Shown here piece after piece: positions 32,897 to 41,259 of a stretch of DNA of 46,780 nucleotides. A program made the translations under genes and the position numbers. Every line of letters begins with the position of its first letter. Position 1 is the first letter of the stretch. The DNA is from an uncultured Candidatus Peregrinibacteria bacterium (GTDB lineage: Bacteria; Patescibacteriota; Gracilibacteria; Peribacterales; Peribacteraceae). Below the pieces are notes generated by a model. It ran no database searches. It was not told the origin of the DNA and saw only the letters and a program-made list of their open reading frames with translations. Location: assembly GCA_903822115.1 (NCBI GenBank), contig CAIJNU010000040.1, forward strand, positions 1 through 46,780, written 5' to 3'.

Positions 32897-35352
32897 ACGT
32901 CCGACTCCGCGAACTCCGTATCCTCCGAGCGGGAGATGCCGCCCACGAAGAGTTGGATGTGATCGGCGACGCTCGTGGCGGCGAGGTGGCGAAGCAACCA
33001 GCGCGTGACGGTGACTGCGGTGAAGAGCGAGAGGAAGATACCCATGCCGAGCGTGATGGCGAAGCCGCGGACGATCGACGAACCGATGATGAAGAGAATG
33101 CCGCAGGTGATGAGCGTCGAGACGTTACTGTCGCGGATTGCCGGCCAGGCGTGCTTGAAGCTGGCTTCCACGGCGGTCTTCACGAGTTTTCCTTTGCGCA
33201 GCTCTTCCTTCATGCGTTCGAAGACGAGCACGTTGGCGTCCACGGCCATACCGATGGAGAGGATGATGCCCGCCATGCCGGCGAGCGTGAGGACGATGTA
33301 GTCGTGCATGAAGAGGAGGAGCGGGAGCTTGAGGATCGCGAAGAGCATGATTGCGTACATTCCGAGAGCCAGATCCGCCATGACGCCGAGCATGCGGTAC
33401 ATGAGGATCATGTAGAGCATGAGGATGATGGTGCCGATGAGCGCGGCTTGCAGCGAGGTGCGCAGAGCGGCGGCGCCGAGCGTGGCCTCAATTGTGTACT
33501 GGCCCACGAGGTGGATGGGGGCGGGGATCGCGCCGGTATTGAGATCCTGGGCGAGCTTCTTTGCCTCATCGAAGTTCTTGCTTCCCGTGATCACGGCGGT
33601 GCCGCCTGCGATTTCCTGTTGTACGGTTGGCGCGGAAACAAGCTGACCTCCGACGAAGATCGCGATGCGCTTGCCCACGTTCTGCTTGGTCAGGTTCTGG
33701 AAGAGGGTGGCGCCCTCATCATCGAAGAGAATCTGCACCACGGGCACGTTGGTGACGGGATCCACGGCGACCGCGGCGGAGCGGAAGTGCTTGCCGTCGA
33801 GTGTCGTGTCCTTCCATCCTGTGGGTTGCAACGAGAAGAAGATGAAGCGCAGGGACTGGGCCAGTTCATCCTTCGTCACCTTCCCTTTCTGCAAACGCGA
33901 GATGATGTCCGTGGCGCGAGCCGAAGCACCGGTGCCCGTGATCGCCAATTCATCGTAGCTCGCCGTGTCGGGAGCGGAGGTGACGGCGGAATTGACGCGA
34001 ATGAGGTGGTAGCCGAAGGGTGTCTCCACGGGGTCGCTGACGGTCAGGACTTTCTGCGTGAAGGCGGCGTCGTCGAAGGCGGCGGGCATGGTTCCGCGCG
34101 TGATGGAGCCGAGGTGACCGCCGGAGGTGCGCGAATCCTTACCGTCCGATTCCGTCTTGGCGATATCCTCGAACTTCGCGCCCCCATCGATCTGCGCCTT
34201 GAGCTGCTTCGCTTTTGCAAGTGCCTCATCTTTTGTACGTGTCACGGAGGCCGCGGCGTTGTCCGCGCCCTTGTAGGCGACGAGGATGTGGCTCACATCC
34301 ACTTCCTCCTGGCCCTTCTCGATATTCGAAAGGAAGAGGACGTGCGCGGCACCGTCAGCGGTCGAAACCGACTTCAACTGACCGGGTGTCATGCCTTGCA
34401 GCGTGCCGCTGATTTGGAGCGGAACCTTCTTATCGAGAGCCACGGAGGAATGTTCGCCGTAGGTCACGGAGGGCTCCTTCTTCGCGAGGATGGAGAAGGC
34501 GAGGGGGGCTTCGCTCACGATGCGTCCGGTAGAAGTCGGAGGCGTGAGCACCTGTACGAGGAAGATGCCGGGTACGTTCTGCTGCGAGACCTTCCCTGCG
34601 CTGTCCTGCTGGGACACGGGAATGGTGCCTTGCAGTTGAACCACCTGGTTACTCGGGCTCTTCCCCCACAGGCTCTTCAATCCGTCGGGGAGTTGATCTT
34701 GGAAGAACGTGTGCGAGGCCTGGTAGGAGACGCCGAGTTGCGAGCTGAGGTTCTCCCCCTCCTTCGCGAGCGTCGATCCGCTGTGTGTGATGTTGTAGAG
34801 CGTTGCGGTGACATTGGCCTGAACCCCTTTCTTAAAGTCCGCCGTCGGTTGGGTCAGCTCTTCCTTGAATTCCAATTGAATCGTCTTTCCGACGACATTG
34901 ATGCACTGCTGCGTGTCCACGACTCCTGGACATTCCACGAGGAGGTGCTTCTCGTCGCCGATGTAGGAAGGTGTGATGGTGGCCTCGCTCACGCCGAGCG
35001 CGTTGATGCGGCGCTCGAGGACGGTGCGGATCGCCTCCACGAGGTTCTGCTGTTGCTGCTGGATGCTGCGCTGCTCGGATTGCATGCGTGCGATCTGATC
35101 GGCGGGGGCGTTCTTGCGCTGCGCGTCCGCGATGTCCTGCGCGAGGTGCTGGAGCTGCGTATTGATCTCTTCCTCGGAAATGCGGAAATCCAGCTGCGTT
35201 CCCCCGACAAGATCAAGACCGAGGTGGAGGGCGGGATCGCGAATGAAGTTCGGCGCCCAGGACTTCCAACTCTGCGGAAGGGCGATGAGGACGATACAGA
35301 CCGCGATGACGGCAGTGACGATTGGCCAGAGGAGAGAGCGTTTTTGCGGCAT
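32893..35352 (-). CDS. secD: Protein translocase subunit SecD with inserted parvulin domain
   Basis: SecD uses proton motive force to complete protein export through SecYEG. The 819-residue protein has TM1 at about 9-28, then the P1 start LGLDLVGGTQLDF (44-56). An expanded periplasmic region ends with the P1 head (FVGGQLVSAPTVQQEI-GG-AVITG near 566-590). The five remaining TMs are at about 633-790, with GMAVDANVLVFERMKEE (701-717). Residues about 352-455 form a parvulin-type prolyl isomerase: VSHILV, then KFEDIAKTES, SGGHLGSITRGTMPAAF and TPFGYHLIRV. This domain is not part of ordinary SecD. Residues about 160-345 are also extra and unassigned. SecF is not in the window. The lipoprotein gene ends 10 nt upstream, and folB is coupled downstream. 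Confidence 0.93.
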   Translation of the reverse strand: MPQKRSLLWPIVTAVIAVCIVLIALPQSWKSWAPNFIRDPALHLGLDLVGGTQLDFRISEEEINTQLQHLAQDIADAQRKNAPADQIARMQSEQRSIQQQQQNLVEAIRTVLERRINALGVSEATITPSYIGDEKHLLVECPGVVDTQQCINVVGKTIQLEFKEELTQPTADFKKGVQANVTATLYNITHSGSTLAKEGENLSSQLGVSYQASHTFFQDQLPDGLKSLWGKSPSNQVVQLQGTIPVSQQDSAGKVSQQNVPGIFLVQVLTPPTSTGRIVSEAPLAFSILAKKEPSVTYGEHSSVALDKKVPLQISGTLQGMTPGQLKSVSTADGAAHVLFLSNIEKGQEEVDVSHILVAYKGADNAAASVTRTKDEALAKAKQLKAQIDGGAKFEDIAKTESDGKDSRTSGGHLGSITRGTMPAAFDDAAFTQKVLTVSDPVETPFGYHLIRVNSAVTSAPDTASYDELAITGTGASARATDIISRLQKGKVTKDELAQSLRFIFFSLQPTGWKDTTLDGKHFRSAAVAVDPVTNVPVVQILFDDEGATLFQNLTKQNVGKRIAIFVGGQLVSAPTVQQEIAGGTAVITGSKNFDEAKKLAQDLNTGAIPAPIHLVGQYTIEATLGAAALRTSLQAALIGTIILMLYMILMYRMLGVMADLALGMYAIMLFAILKLPLLLFMHDYIVLTLAGMAGIILSIGMAVDANVLVFERMKEELRKGKLVKTAVEASFKHAWPAIRDSNVSTLITCGILFIIGSSIVRGFAITLGMGIFLSLFTAVTVTRWLLRHLAATSVADHIQLFVGGISRSEDTEFAESDV

Positions 35353-35362
35353 AAGGTGGTGA

Positions 35363-36031
35363 TCAGGGCTTGAGCGGAGAGGAGAGGGGAACGAAAGCCA
35401 CGTGGGAACCGACGTTCATGTCATCTGCAAATGCTTGAGCCATGGCGGGGGGAATGCCGGAGACGGTGATAGCGGAGCTCTGTCCGTCCGTCTTCGTGAT
35501 GGAGAGCGTTGTGACGAGATGGTGTCGAACCGTCAGAGCGAGGATTTTCCCGACGTTCGCCGTGCAAACCTTCTTCCAGATTGCCGCGCCCTCGGGCGTA
35601 AAGATGAGGGTGGCCGAGGCTTTGCCATCCTTATCGGCGGCGTTAGCGACGGTCTTCGCGATATCCTTTTCCGTGATGCCGCTTCCCTTCAGCGCGCCGA
35701 ACTTCTCCACGGTTATCTCCGCGTCGGCGGCCGTAGCCTGCGTCATGATGCTGAAGTTCAGGGGGGTCGCGAGTTGCTTGGTCAGTGTGTCCGCCACGTC
35801 TGATGGAAGGAAGACGCTGATGACGGAACCCGAGGCGTTGAGCACGGCGCTCTTCGAGGCTTCGGGCTGCTTGAGAGCCAGGAGTCGTCCCTGCACTGCG
35901 CGCAGCGCAGCGGGCGCGAGATCGCTTGCGAGCGAAGGATCCGAGTATCGGAGCTCATACGAAACGATGCCGCTCTTCACACATCCGCTGAGGAGCAACA
36001 GCGCGCCGAAAACAAAAGTCATGCGTTTCAC
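35363..36031 (-). CDS. Lipoprotein with a SecD P1-like domain
   Basis: The 222-residue protein has a lipoprotein signal (MKRMTFVFGALLLLSGC, Cys 17). Its folded part resembles the periplasmic P1 head of SecD: LIFTPEGAAIWKKV, then T-NVGKILALTVRHHLV, SAITVSGIPPAMAQAFADDMNVG, in the same order as in the SecD encoded 10 nt downstream. It lacks SecD's membrane segments. GTG 36031 is the start because the -10 box TAGACT (36038-36043) ends 6 nt before it and the signal then begins MKR. ATG 36022 would lose the charged start. It is the first gene of an operon with secD and likely works with it. Confidence 0.75.
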   Translation of the reverse strand: MKRMTFVFGALLLLSGCVKSGIVSYELRYSDPSLASDLAPAALRAVQGRLLALKQPEASKSAVLNASGSVISVFLPSDVADTLTKQLATPLNFSIMTQATAADAEITVEKFGALKGSGITEKDIAKTVANAADKDGKASATLIFTPEGAAIWKKVCTANVGKILALTVRHHLVTTLSITKTDGQSSAITVSGIPPAMAQAFADDMNVGSHVAFVPLSSPLKP

Positions 36032-36037
36032 CCGCCG

Positions 36038-36066
36038 AGTCTAGGGACAAACTGTGCGCAGTGCAA
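36038..36066 (-). promoter_or_regulatory. Promoter of the lipoprotein-secD-fol operon
   Basis: On the minus strand, TTGCAC (36061-36066) and TAGACT (36038-36043) are 17 nt apart, and the GTG start follows 6 nt later. This is one of the clearest promoters in the window and gives a leaderless transcript. Confidence 0.7.
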
Positions 36067-36079
36067 ACGCTTGGAGGGG

Positions 36080-37036
36080 CTACGTCAAGCGTAGGATCGT
36101 GCCCTCCCGCAGCATTTTCCCTGTCAGATCCACACCCTGAAGCATGCAGCTGTTGTCGATGACGCAATCTCGCAGGATGCAATCTCTGATTTCGCAATTC
36201 TCGAACACGATGCAGTTATGCAGTTCGCTCTTTCGGATGTGGCTCCCCCTTCCGATCGCAATTCCCCCGCTGCAGACGGAGTCGGTGACGGCTGCTCCCT
36301 CGGCGAGGAGTGTTTGCTCTCCCACAAGGAGGCGGTGCGCGGCGAGGTAGGAATCGAATGATCCGACATCGAGCCAAGGCTCCGTGAAGGTGAAGCAGCG
36401 GACGGGAATGTGATGGCGTAGAAACTCCTCGAAGATGCCGCCGATGTTGTCGGGGTGGAGAGCGGCGAAACTTTTCAGGACGGGGAGCGTTTCCTTCGGG
36501 ATCACGGAGCACCCCGTGGAGACGAGTGTCGTCTTGGGGTTCAGGGGCTTTTCTTCGAATCCCGTCACGAGTGTCGAGTCTTGGGGGTCGGTGATCACCG
36601 TACCGAAGAGCGCGGCCTTCGAGAGATTCTTCAAATCGTGCGCTGCAAGGAGAGGGGTGCCCTGCTGGTAAGCGGCGAGGAATTGTTCCATGGAAAATCC
36701 GAGGTAGTTGTCGCCGGTGAGCAGCAATACATCCTCTTCGATGTTTTCCTGGGCGATCCATTCCGCGAGTGCGCCGAGCGCCCCCGTCTTCTGCCGATCC
36801 GATTTGCTCTCCTCCACCACGAGAGAGACGGGACGGTTCAAGATCGCGATCCACGCGCGGAAACCTTCCGCGAAGGCGGCGTTTGTGCTCACGGTCACCG
36901 GGAAGTCTGCGGGGATTGCGTTGATAAGGTGCTCGATGATCGGATGCCCTGCGAGAGGGAGGAGCGGCTTAGCGCGCTTCTCCGTCAGCGGCCAAAGTCG
37001 CGTCGCGAAGCCTCCGGCGAGGATGAAGGTTTGCAT
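36080..37036 (-). CDS. Sugar-phosphate nucleotidyltransferase with left-handed beta-helix tail
   Basis: The product makes an NDP-sugar from a sugar 1-phosphate and NTP. The 318-residue protein begins with the nucleotidyltransferase signature ILAGGFATRLWPLTEKRAKPLLPL, has LLLTGDNYLGF with the metal-binding Asp and the sugar-site GFEEKPLNPKTTLVSTG, and then a DVGSFDSYLAAHRLL segment. The last 75 residues are hexapeptide repeats (GIAIGRGSHI-KSELHNCIVFENCEIRDCILRDCVI). It most resembles mannose- or glucose-1-phosphate nucleotidyltransferases. The exact sugar is not decidable. It starts 5 nt after the WbaP-like gene, in the same operon. Confidence 0.88.
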   Translation of the reverse strand: MQTFILAGGFATRLWPLTEKRAKPLLPLAGHPIIEHLINAIPADFPVTVSTNAAFAEGFRAWIAILNRPVSLVVEESKSDRQKTGALGALAEWIAQENIEEDVLLLTGDNYLGFSMEQFLAAYQQGTPLLAAHDLKNLSKAALFGTVITDPQDSTLVTGFEEKPLNPKTTLVSTGCSVIPKETLPVLKSFAALHPDNIGGIFEEFLRHHIPVRCFTFTEPWLDVGSFDSYLAAHRLLVGEQTLLAEGAAVTDSVCSGGIAIGRGSHIRKSELHNCIVFENCEIRDCILRDCVIDNSCMLQGVDLTGKMLREGTILRLT

Positions 37037-37041
37037 GGATT

Positions 37042-37833
37042 TCAGGCGGATCGACCTTGCGGTCGTACGATCATCACGGCGACATTCTCGAGCGATTCCA
37101 CCCGCTCATCACGTTCCACGATGCCGAGGACCGAGGGGAGCAGGAGGTAGGTGAGGGAACGATTCCGGCAGACCGAGAGGAGATTGAGGGACTGTTCGAG
37201 GTCGCTGCACTGGATGAGGTGCGAGATGTGGAAGCGCTCCAGCGTCTCCTCGAGTTTGTCGAGCTTCCCGATCACCGGGACACCGTGCAGTGTCATCAGG
37301 GATGTTCCTCTCCCGTCGAGAATCGCCACGGGCTTGAGCGGATTCTTCCTGCGCTGCAGCATCTCGATGAGCTTGGCGGCTTCCCGAGTGGCGCCGACGA
37401 TGAGCGTCGGGAATGCCGCGGGATCTCGCCAGAGGGAACGACGTGCAATGAACGTGAAGATCATGTGCCAGATCCAGAGGATGATCGTCGAGAAGAGGAG
37501 CGCTTCGACGAGAAGGAGTCGGCTCGTGAAGAGGTCGTAGGCGAAGAAGTAGGCGAGGGAGAAGAGAGCGATGCCCACGACGTTCGACCAGACGAGGGAG
37601 AGGAAGTGCCGCAGATCCGTCTGTGTCTCCGTCAGGCGAAACGTTCTCTGGGATATCTGGATGATGAGCCACAGCGGCGCGGTGACGATGACGATCGTGA
37701 GGAAGGGCGCGAAGGGGAAATTTGAGGAGAAGATCCACCCGACGCGTACGAAGTAAGCGAGGACGAAGCTCCCGATGAAGAGGAGCGCATCGCTGCCAAG
37801 CCACAGGAAGAGGAGGAATCGGTGACGTGCCAT
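37042..37833 (-). CDS. WbaP/CapD-type N-terminal membrane and Rossmann protein
   Basis: The 263-residue protein has four TM segments (about 8-30, 43-62, 80-100 and 106-130). A CoA-binding-like Rossmann segment follows (LIVGATREAAKLIEML, VAILDGRGTS, GVPVIGKLDKLEETLERFHISHLIQC). This is the usual N-terminal half of polyisoprenyl-phosphate sugar transferases (WbaP type) and of CapD-like dehydratases, but the catalytic domain that should follow is absent. The gene ends cleanly, with the nucleotidyltransferase starting 5 nt on. TATCCT (37840-37845) ends 6 nt before ATG 37833. It may regulate or scaffold another glycan enzyme. Its chemistry is unknown. Confidence 0.78.
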   Translation of the reverse strand: MARHRFLLFLWLGSDALLFIGSFVLAYFVRVGWIFSSNFPFAPFLTIVIVTAPLWLIIQISQRTFRLTETQTDLRHFLSLVWSNVVGIALFSLAYFFAYDLFTSRLLLVEALLFSTIILWIWHMIFTFIARRSLWRDPAAFPTLIVGATREAAKLIEMLQRRKNPLKPVAILDGRGTSLMTLHGVPVIGKLDKLEETLERFHISHLIQCSDLEQSLNLLSVCRNRSLTYLLLPSVLGIVERDERVESLENVAVMIVRPQGRSA

Positions 37834-37848
37834 GGCGCTAGGATATCA

Positions 37849-38682
37849 TTACTTGCTCCTTGCCCAAGCGACCTTCGGCGCGCCGGTCCATTGGTACGGA
37901 AGTTTCGTGGTGTCCCACGGGATATCACTTGAATTCCAAACGTAGGTGCTGCGGGCGTAAGAGGGCAGGGATCCGAAGAGATAGTTCTGGAGCCAGAGGT
38001 ATTTCTGCGCGAGTGCGGGATTAGTTTTTGCCATCTTCGCGAAGGTGTCGCGGTGTAGAAGGAAGAAGGTCGCGCTCTCCGCCTCGTCCTCGAACGGATC
38101 CGATGCGGCGTAGCCGGAGACGAAATCGTCCCCCTGAGAGTCGGTCTTTCGCTCCTTCGATGTACGCCAGGAAATCTGGTAGAAGAGCGTGCTGGGATCG
38201 TTCTTGAAGATCGGTGTCGTGCCATCCATAAATGCGCTGGCACCGCTCGAAGGCGTTCCTTGAATGCATCCGAGATCGGCGACGTGCCCGAGGATCTCGT
38301 GGACGAGGAGAGCGCGGAATTCATTATTCGGAACGCTGCCGCTCACGATGATCGTATCTTTCCCCGCGAGTCCGCGGTTGGAGGGATTGTCGTAGCGGAC
38401 ATAGAAGTTGCGGATGCTGTCCTCGCAACCGGCGGGGAGGAGAGAGAGAATCTGCTCGATGATCGCGCGTTGCTGAGAGGGGATGGCAGTCTGTTTCGCG
38501 ATTAGTGCGGAGAGAGGGGGATCGGAGGGCGTGCGGACAATCGTGACGATTGCCACAGGAGTGGCGGCAGGATGCGTACTTGACCTTGCGAAATCAGTGC
38601 TCCGTGCTACGCTCCTTGGCAGGAAGAGCGTCGCCGAGAGCAGGAGACTGATGGCGATGGAGAAGAGGAACCTCGTTTTCAT
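37849..38682 (-). CDS. Exported putative metallopeptidase-like protein
   Basis: The 277-residue protein has a signal peptide (MKTRFLFSIAISLLLSATLFL, cut near residue 26) and a folded domain resembling zinc metallopeptidases. ALLVHEILGHVADLG lies near residues 128-142, and a later DPFEDEAESATFFL (near 195-208) could give the third ligand. The first motif is HExxxH, one residue longer than the canonical HExxH, so activity is doubtful unless the helix accommodates it. The last 60 residues are Trp/Tyr-rich. It is divergent from rlmD, and the 41-nt gap contains several TATA-like boxes. I cannot assign a substrate. Confidence 0.6.
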   Translation of the reverse strand: MKTRFLFSIAISLLLSATLFLPRSVARSTDFARSSTHPAATPVAIVTIVRTPSDPPLSALIAKQTAIPSQQRAIIEQILSLLPAGCEDSIRNFYVRYDNPSNRGLAGKDTIIVSGSVPNNEFRALLVHEILGHVADLGCIQGTPSSGASAFMDGTTPIFKNDPSTLFYQISWRTSKERKTDSQGDDFVSGYAASDPFEDEAESATFFLLHRDTFAKMAKTNPALAQKYLWLQNYLFGSLPSYARSTYVWNSSDIPWDTTKLPYQWTGAPKVAWARSK

Positions 38683-38723
38683 GCAGGAAAGAAAGTGATA
38701 ATTTATATACTATTTATTGTTAG

Positions 38724-40172
38724 ATGTCAATACCCTCACAGGTAGCGCCAGGACAGTCGCATAGCGTCACTATTGAGAAAGTGACGTTCGGCGGTGCAGG
38801 CCTTACCCACATCGACGGCCTCCCGGTTTTCGTCACCGATGCCATTCCCGGCCAGGTGGTGGAAATCGTCATTACGAAGAAGAAGGACTCCTTCGCCGAG
38901 GCGAAGGTGCAGAAACTCATCCGCAAGGCGAAGGACGAGGTGCTTCCCCGCTGTCCGCACTTCCACGACTGCGGGGGATGCGTGTGGCAGAACCTCCCCT
39001 ACGACAAGCAGATCGACTACAAGGAGGAGATCGTCCGCGAGACGCTGTCGCACCTCACACCCATCGACGAAGCGGATCGCAAGAATCTCCCCGGTCGTGT
39101 GATGAAGATCATCCCGAGTCCGCAGGTCTTCCACTATCGTAATAAGATGGAGTTCAGCTTCGGCTTTGGCGAGATGCGCACGGAAGAGCAGGGGGGACGG
39201 CGCATTCATTTTGACGAGAAGCCGACGATCGGATTTCACAAGCCCGGCCAGTGGTCGACGGTGTTCCCCATTACCGAATGTCACCTCTATGACGAGCAGG
39301 TCGGCATGCTCCTCTCGCAGGTGCGCACCTTCATGCAGGAGACGCGGCTGCCCGTGTTCAATCCCAAGACGCAGAAAGGAATGCTGCGCACGCTGCTCCT
39401 CCGTCGTGGCATTCACACCGGAGAGCAGATGATCTGTTTTCTCGTGCAGGCGCGCAAGAAGGAGCTCGAGCCCCTCTTCCAGACGTTCATCCGTTTCTTC
39501 GGCGGTCGTTCTCACCTCGCCTCCCTCCTCGTCGTGGAGCACATGGGCGCCAACGATAAGCCGGACTTCCCGAAGGTGCACTGCCTCTACGGGAAGACGA
39601 CCATCACCGAGCGGCTCTTCGATCTTTCCTTCGAGATCTCACCGTTCTCCTTCTTCCAGACGAACACGTTCGGAGCGGAGAAGCTCTACCGCGCGATTGC
39701 GGACGCCGCCGAGCTCACGATGCGCGACACCGTTCTCGACGCGTACTGCGGTATGGGCACGATCGGCCAGTACCTCGCGCGCTTCTGCCAGAAGGTGGTC
39801 GGTGTCGAGAGCCATCCTTCCGCCATCGATGACGCGCTGCGCAGCGCGGGAAAGAATCGCATCGGCAATATCAGCTTCTACAAGGGGAAGGCGGAGCAGG
39901 TGCTGCACCAGCAGTTGAAGGCGGGTGGGAAGTACGCATTTGACGTCATCGTCGTCGATCCTCCGCGGCCCGGCCTCCATCCCGCGGCGCGAGAAGCCAT
40001 CATCGACCACAAGGCGAAGAAGATTGTGTACGTTTCCTGCAACACGGCGACGTTCGCGCGCGACCTCGGGGATTTTCTGAAGGCGGGGTACGAGTTGCGC
40101 ACCGTGCAGCCCGTCGATCTCTTTCCGCACACATCGCACATCGAGACCGTCGCACTTTTGCAGAGGAAGTAA
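38724..40172 (+). CDS. rlmD: 23S rRNA (uracil-5-)-methyltransferase, RlmD/RumA type
   Basis: This enzyme makes 5-methyluridine in 23S rRNA (or, in related RlmCD/TrmA types, another RNA position). The 482-residue protein has an N-terminal TRAM domain (IEKVTFGGAGLTHIDG-PVFV). The [4Fe-4S] cysteines are in CPHFHDCGGC plus the later Cys expected in the fold. The methyltransferase domain has FFQTNTFGAEKLYRAI, DAYCGMGTIGQYLA, VVDPPRPGLHP and the nucleophile loop YVSCNTATFARDL. TATACT (38706-38711) lies 12 nt before ATG 38724. A terminator-like hairpin (40223-40246) and a 106-bp repeat follow. The exact target base is inferred from family only. Confidence 0.92.
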   Translation: MSIPSQVAPGQSHSVTIEKVTFGGAGLTHIDGLPVFVTDAIPGQVVEIVITKKKDSFAEAKVQKLIRKAKDEVLPRCPHFHDCGGCVWQNLPYDKQIDYKEEIVRETLSHLTPIDEADRKNLPGRVMKIIPSPQVFHYRNKMEFSFGFGEMRTEEQGGRRIHFDEKPTIGFHKPGQWSTVFPITECHLYDEQVGMLLSQVRTFMQETRLPVFNPKTQKGMLRTLLLRRGIHTGEQMICFLVQARKKELEPLFQTFIRFFGGRSHLASLLVVEHMGANDKPDFPKVHCLYGKTTITERLFDLSFEISPFSFFQTNTFGAEKLYRAIADAAELTMRDTVLDAYCGMGTIGQYLARFCQKVVGVESHPSAIDDALRSAGKNRIGNISFYKGKAEQVLHQQLKAGGKYAFDVIVVDPPRPGLHPAAREAIIDHKAKKIVYVSCNTATFARDLGDFLKAGYELRTVQPVDLFPHTSHIETVALLQRK

Positions 40173-40222
40173 CTTGATGGATGAGTAGGTCTTGGGGTGG
40201 CGAATCTATTTTCGTTTTTCGA

Positions 40223-40246
40223 TCTTCTTGCGAGAAGAGTTTTTTT
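40223..40246 (+). terminator. Probable rlmD terminator
   Basis: TCTTCT (40223-40228) and AGAAGA (40233-40238) form a 6-bp hairpin with a TGCG loop, followed by a run of seven T. It lies about 50 nt past the rlmD stop. Confidence 0.6.
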
Positions 40247-40352
40247 GTGGGGGACCAGGGAACCTTGTTCGGTTCCCTAGGTCCTCCACACCCCCTTTAC
40301 CCTCCTAACGGTAACAATTTGTGGAACTTTCAGAGAGAGTGAGAGGGTATCC
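40247..40352 (-). repeat. 106-bp dispersed hairpin repeat, copy 2 (inverted)
   Basis: This stretch is the reverse complement of 2-107 with few differences, and contains the same hairpin (40247-40264 pairing with 40271-40289). It directly follows the rlmD terminator. In both copies the element reads the same way relative to the gene before it. The 439-nt gap 40173-40611 has no credible gene and holds this element, a weak inverted repeat at 40370-40406, the hairpin at 40501-40533 and a small TGTCCT/AGGACA hairpin near 40540-40560. Confidence 0.85.
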
Positions 40353-40500
40353 AGTGGGAACCATGGAATTTTGTTTATTTGATGCGCTGCGGCGCAAAAC
40401 AAAACATCACACACTCACAAAGCCGGAGCGCGCAACACGGGGTGGAATAGCCGTTGGAGGATTCATTCTACGAAGCATTGTTGCGCGAGCACTTTCTTTC

Positions 40501-40533
40501 CGCCTTTCTTTCTTGCCCTGAGAAAGAAAGGCG
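40501..40533. repeat. 13-bp perfect inverted repeat (CTTTCTTTC family)
   Basis: CGCCTTTCTTTCT (40501-40513) pairs perfectly with 40521-40533 around a 7-nt loop TGCCCTG. It shares its pyrimidine-rich arm pattern with the hairpin at 19640-19670. There is no T-run, so it is not a standard terminator. Confidence 0.75.
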
Positions 40534-40611
40534 AATCCCTTGTCCTGAAAAAGAAGGACATGTATTTCTGGACAACAGTGCTATCCTGACAGCCGTCTTT
40601 CCGGTTTTTCT

Positions 40612-41211
40612 TTGGTTATTCGTAAGCGCTCGGGGTCGCACACACTCGTGCTTCTCCTCCTCCTCGTTCTCCTGCCGCTCGGCATTCTCCTCGTTTCCTG
40701 CTCGCCTGCATCGCCTTCGAAGGCGGGGGAGACGTATCGAAACGACGCGGGAAAGTTTGCGATCGATTACACTTCGTCCTTGGCCGTGCGCGAGTATCCG
40801 ACAACGAAGGATGGCGCGGGATTTGGGCCTGTCGGAATGGCGGCGGATCCGGCGAACGAGGTCATGGCGATCTCCTTTCTCGATTATCCCTCGGCAGACA
40901 CTCCTATCGTGCGTTCCTCTTTCGAGGGCAAGGGCACGGTTTTCTCCGAGTATGTGAAGACCATTGCGACGAAGATGATCGAAAGCTTCATCGCGCTTCA
41001 GTCGATCAAGTCCGTCCCCTCGACCGCAGGAGGCACCTGCTACGAGACGACGTGGCAGCAGCGCCAGCTCCCCGGCGTGGAGATCCGTGAATCGCTTCCC
41101 ATCGTCTATTGCTACGCGGATGCTTCGCATGTGATCCAGTTCAGCCTAGAGAAGAAAGAATTCCTCAGTGTGTTCGAAGAGATGGCGCGTAGCATCAGAG
41201 TGGTGAAATAG
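40612..41211 (+). CDS. Lipoprotein of unknown function
   Basis: The 199-residue protein has a lipoprotein signal with a long hydrophobic core (LVLLLLLVLLPLGILLVSC, lipidated Cys near 30). A compact domain follows with paired cysteines (GGTCYETTW and PIVYCYADASHVI) that could form a disulfide. The C-terminus FLSVFEEMARSIRV resembles small extracytoplasmic PsbP/DUF-type domains, but I cannot name a family. The frame has no ATG near the signal. TTG 40612 is the only early start. A TATCCT hexamer (40582-40587) lies 24 nt before it. rlmH follows 48 nt later with its own -10 box. Confidence 0.7.
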   Translation: MVIRKRSGSHTLVLLLLLVLLPLGILLVSCSPASPSKAGETYRNDAGKFAIDYTSSLAVREYPTTKDGAGFGPVGMAADPANEVMAISFLDYPSADTPIVRSSFEGKGTVFSEYVKTIATKMIESFIALQSIKSVPSTAGGTCYETTWQQRQLPGVEIRESLPIVYCYADASHVIQFSLEKKEFLSVFEEMARSIRVVK

Positions 41212-41259
41212 AAGAAATTTACGAGATCGGCGGATGCTGGATGGGAGTAGGATGCGTCC

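Noticed and set aside
32767..35373. 868-residue open frame on the plus strand opposite secD
   Set aside because: It lies entirely antisense to a well-conserved SecD and FolB and has biased Arg/Glu/His/Asp composition typical of a reverse-frame shadow in GC-rich DNA.
40321..40521. 66-residue ORF in the repeat-rich gap after rlmD
   Set aside because: It runs through two inverted repeats and has no start signal or recognisable feature.
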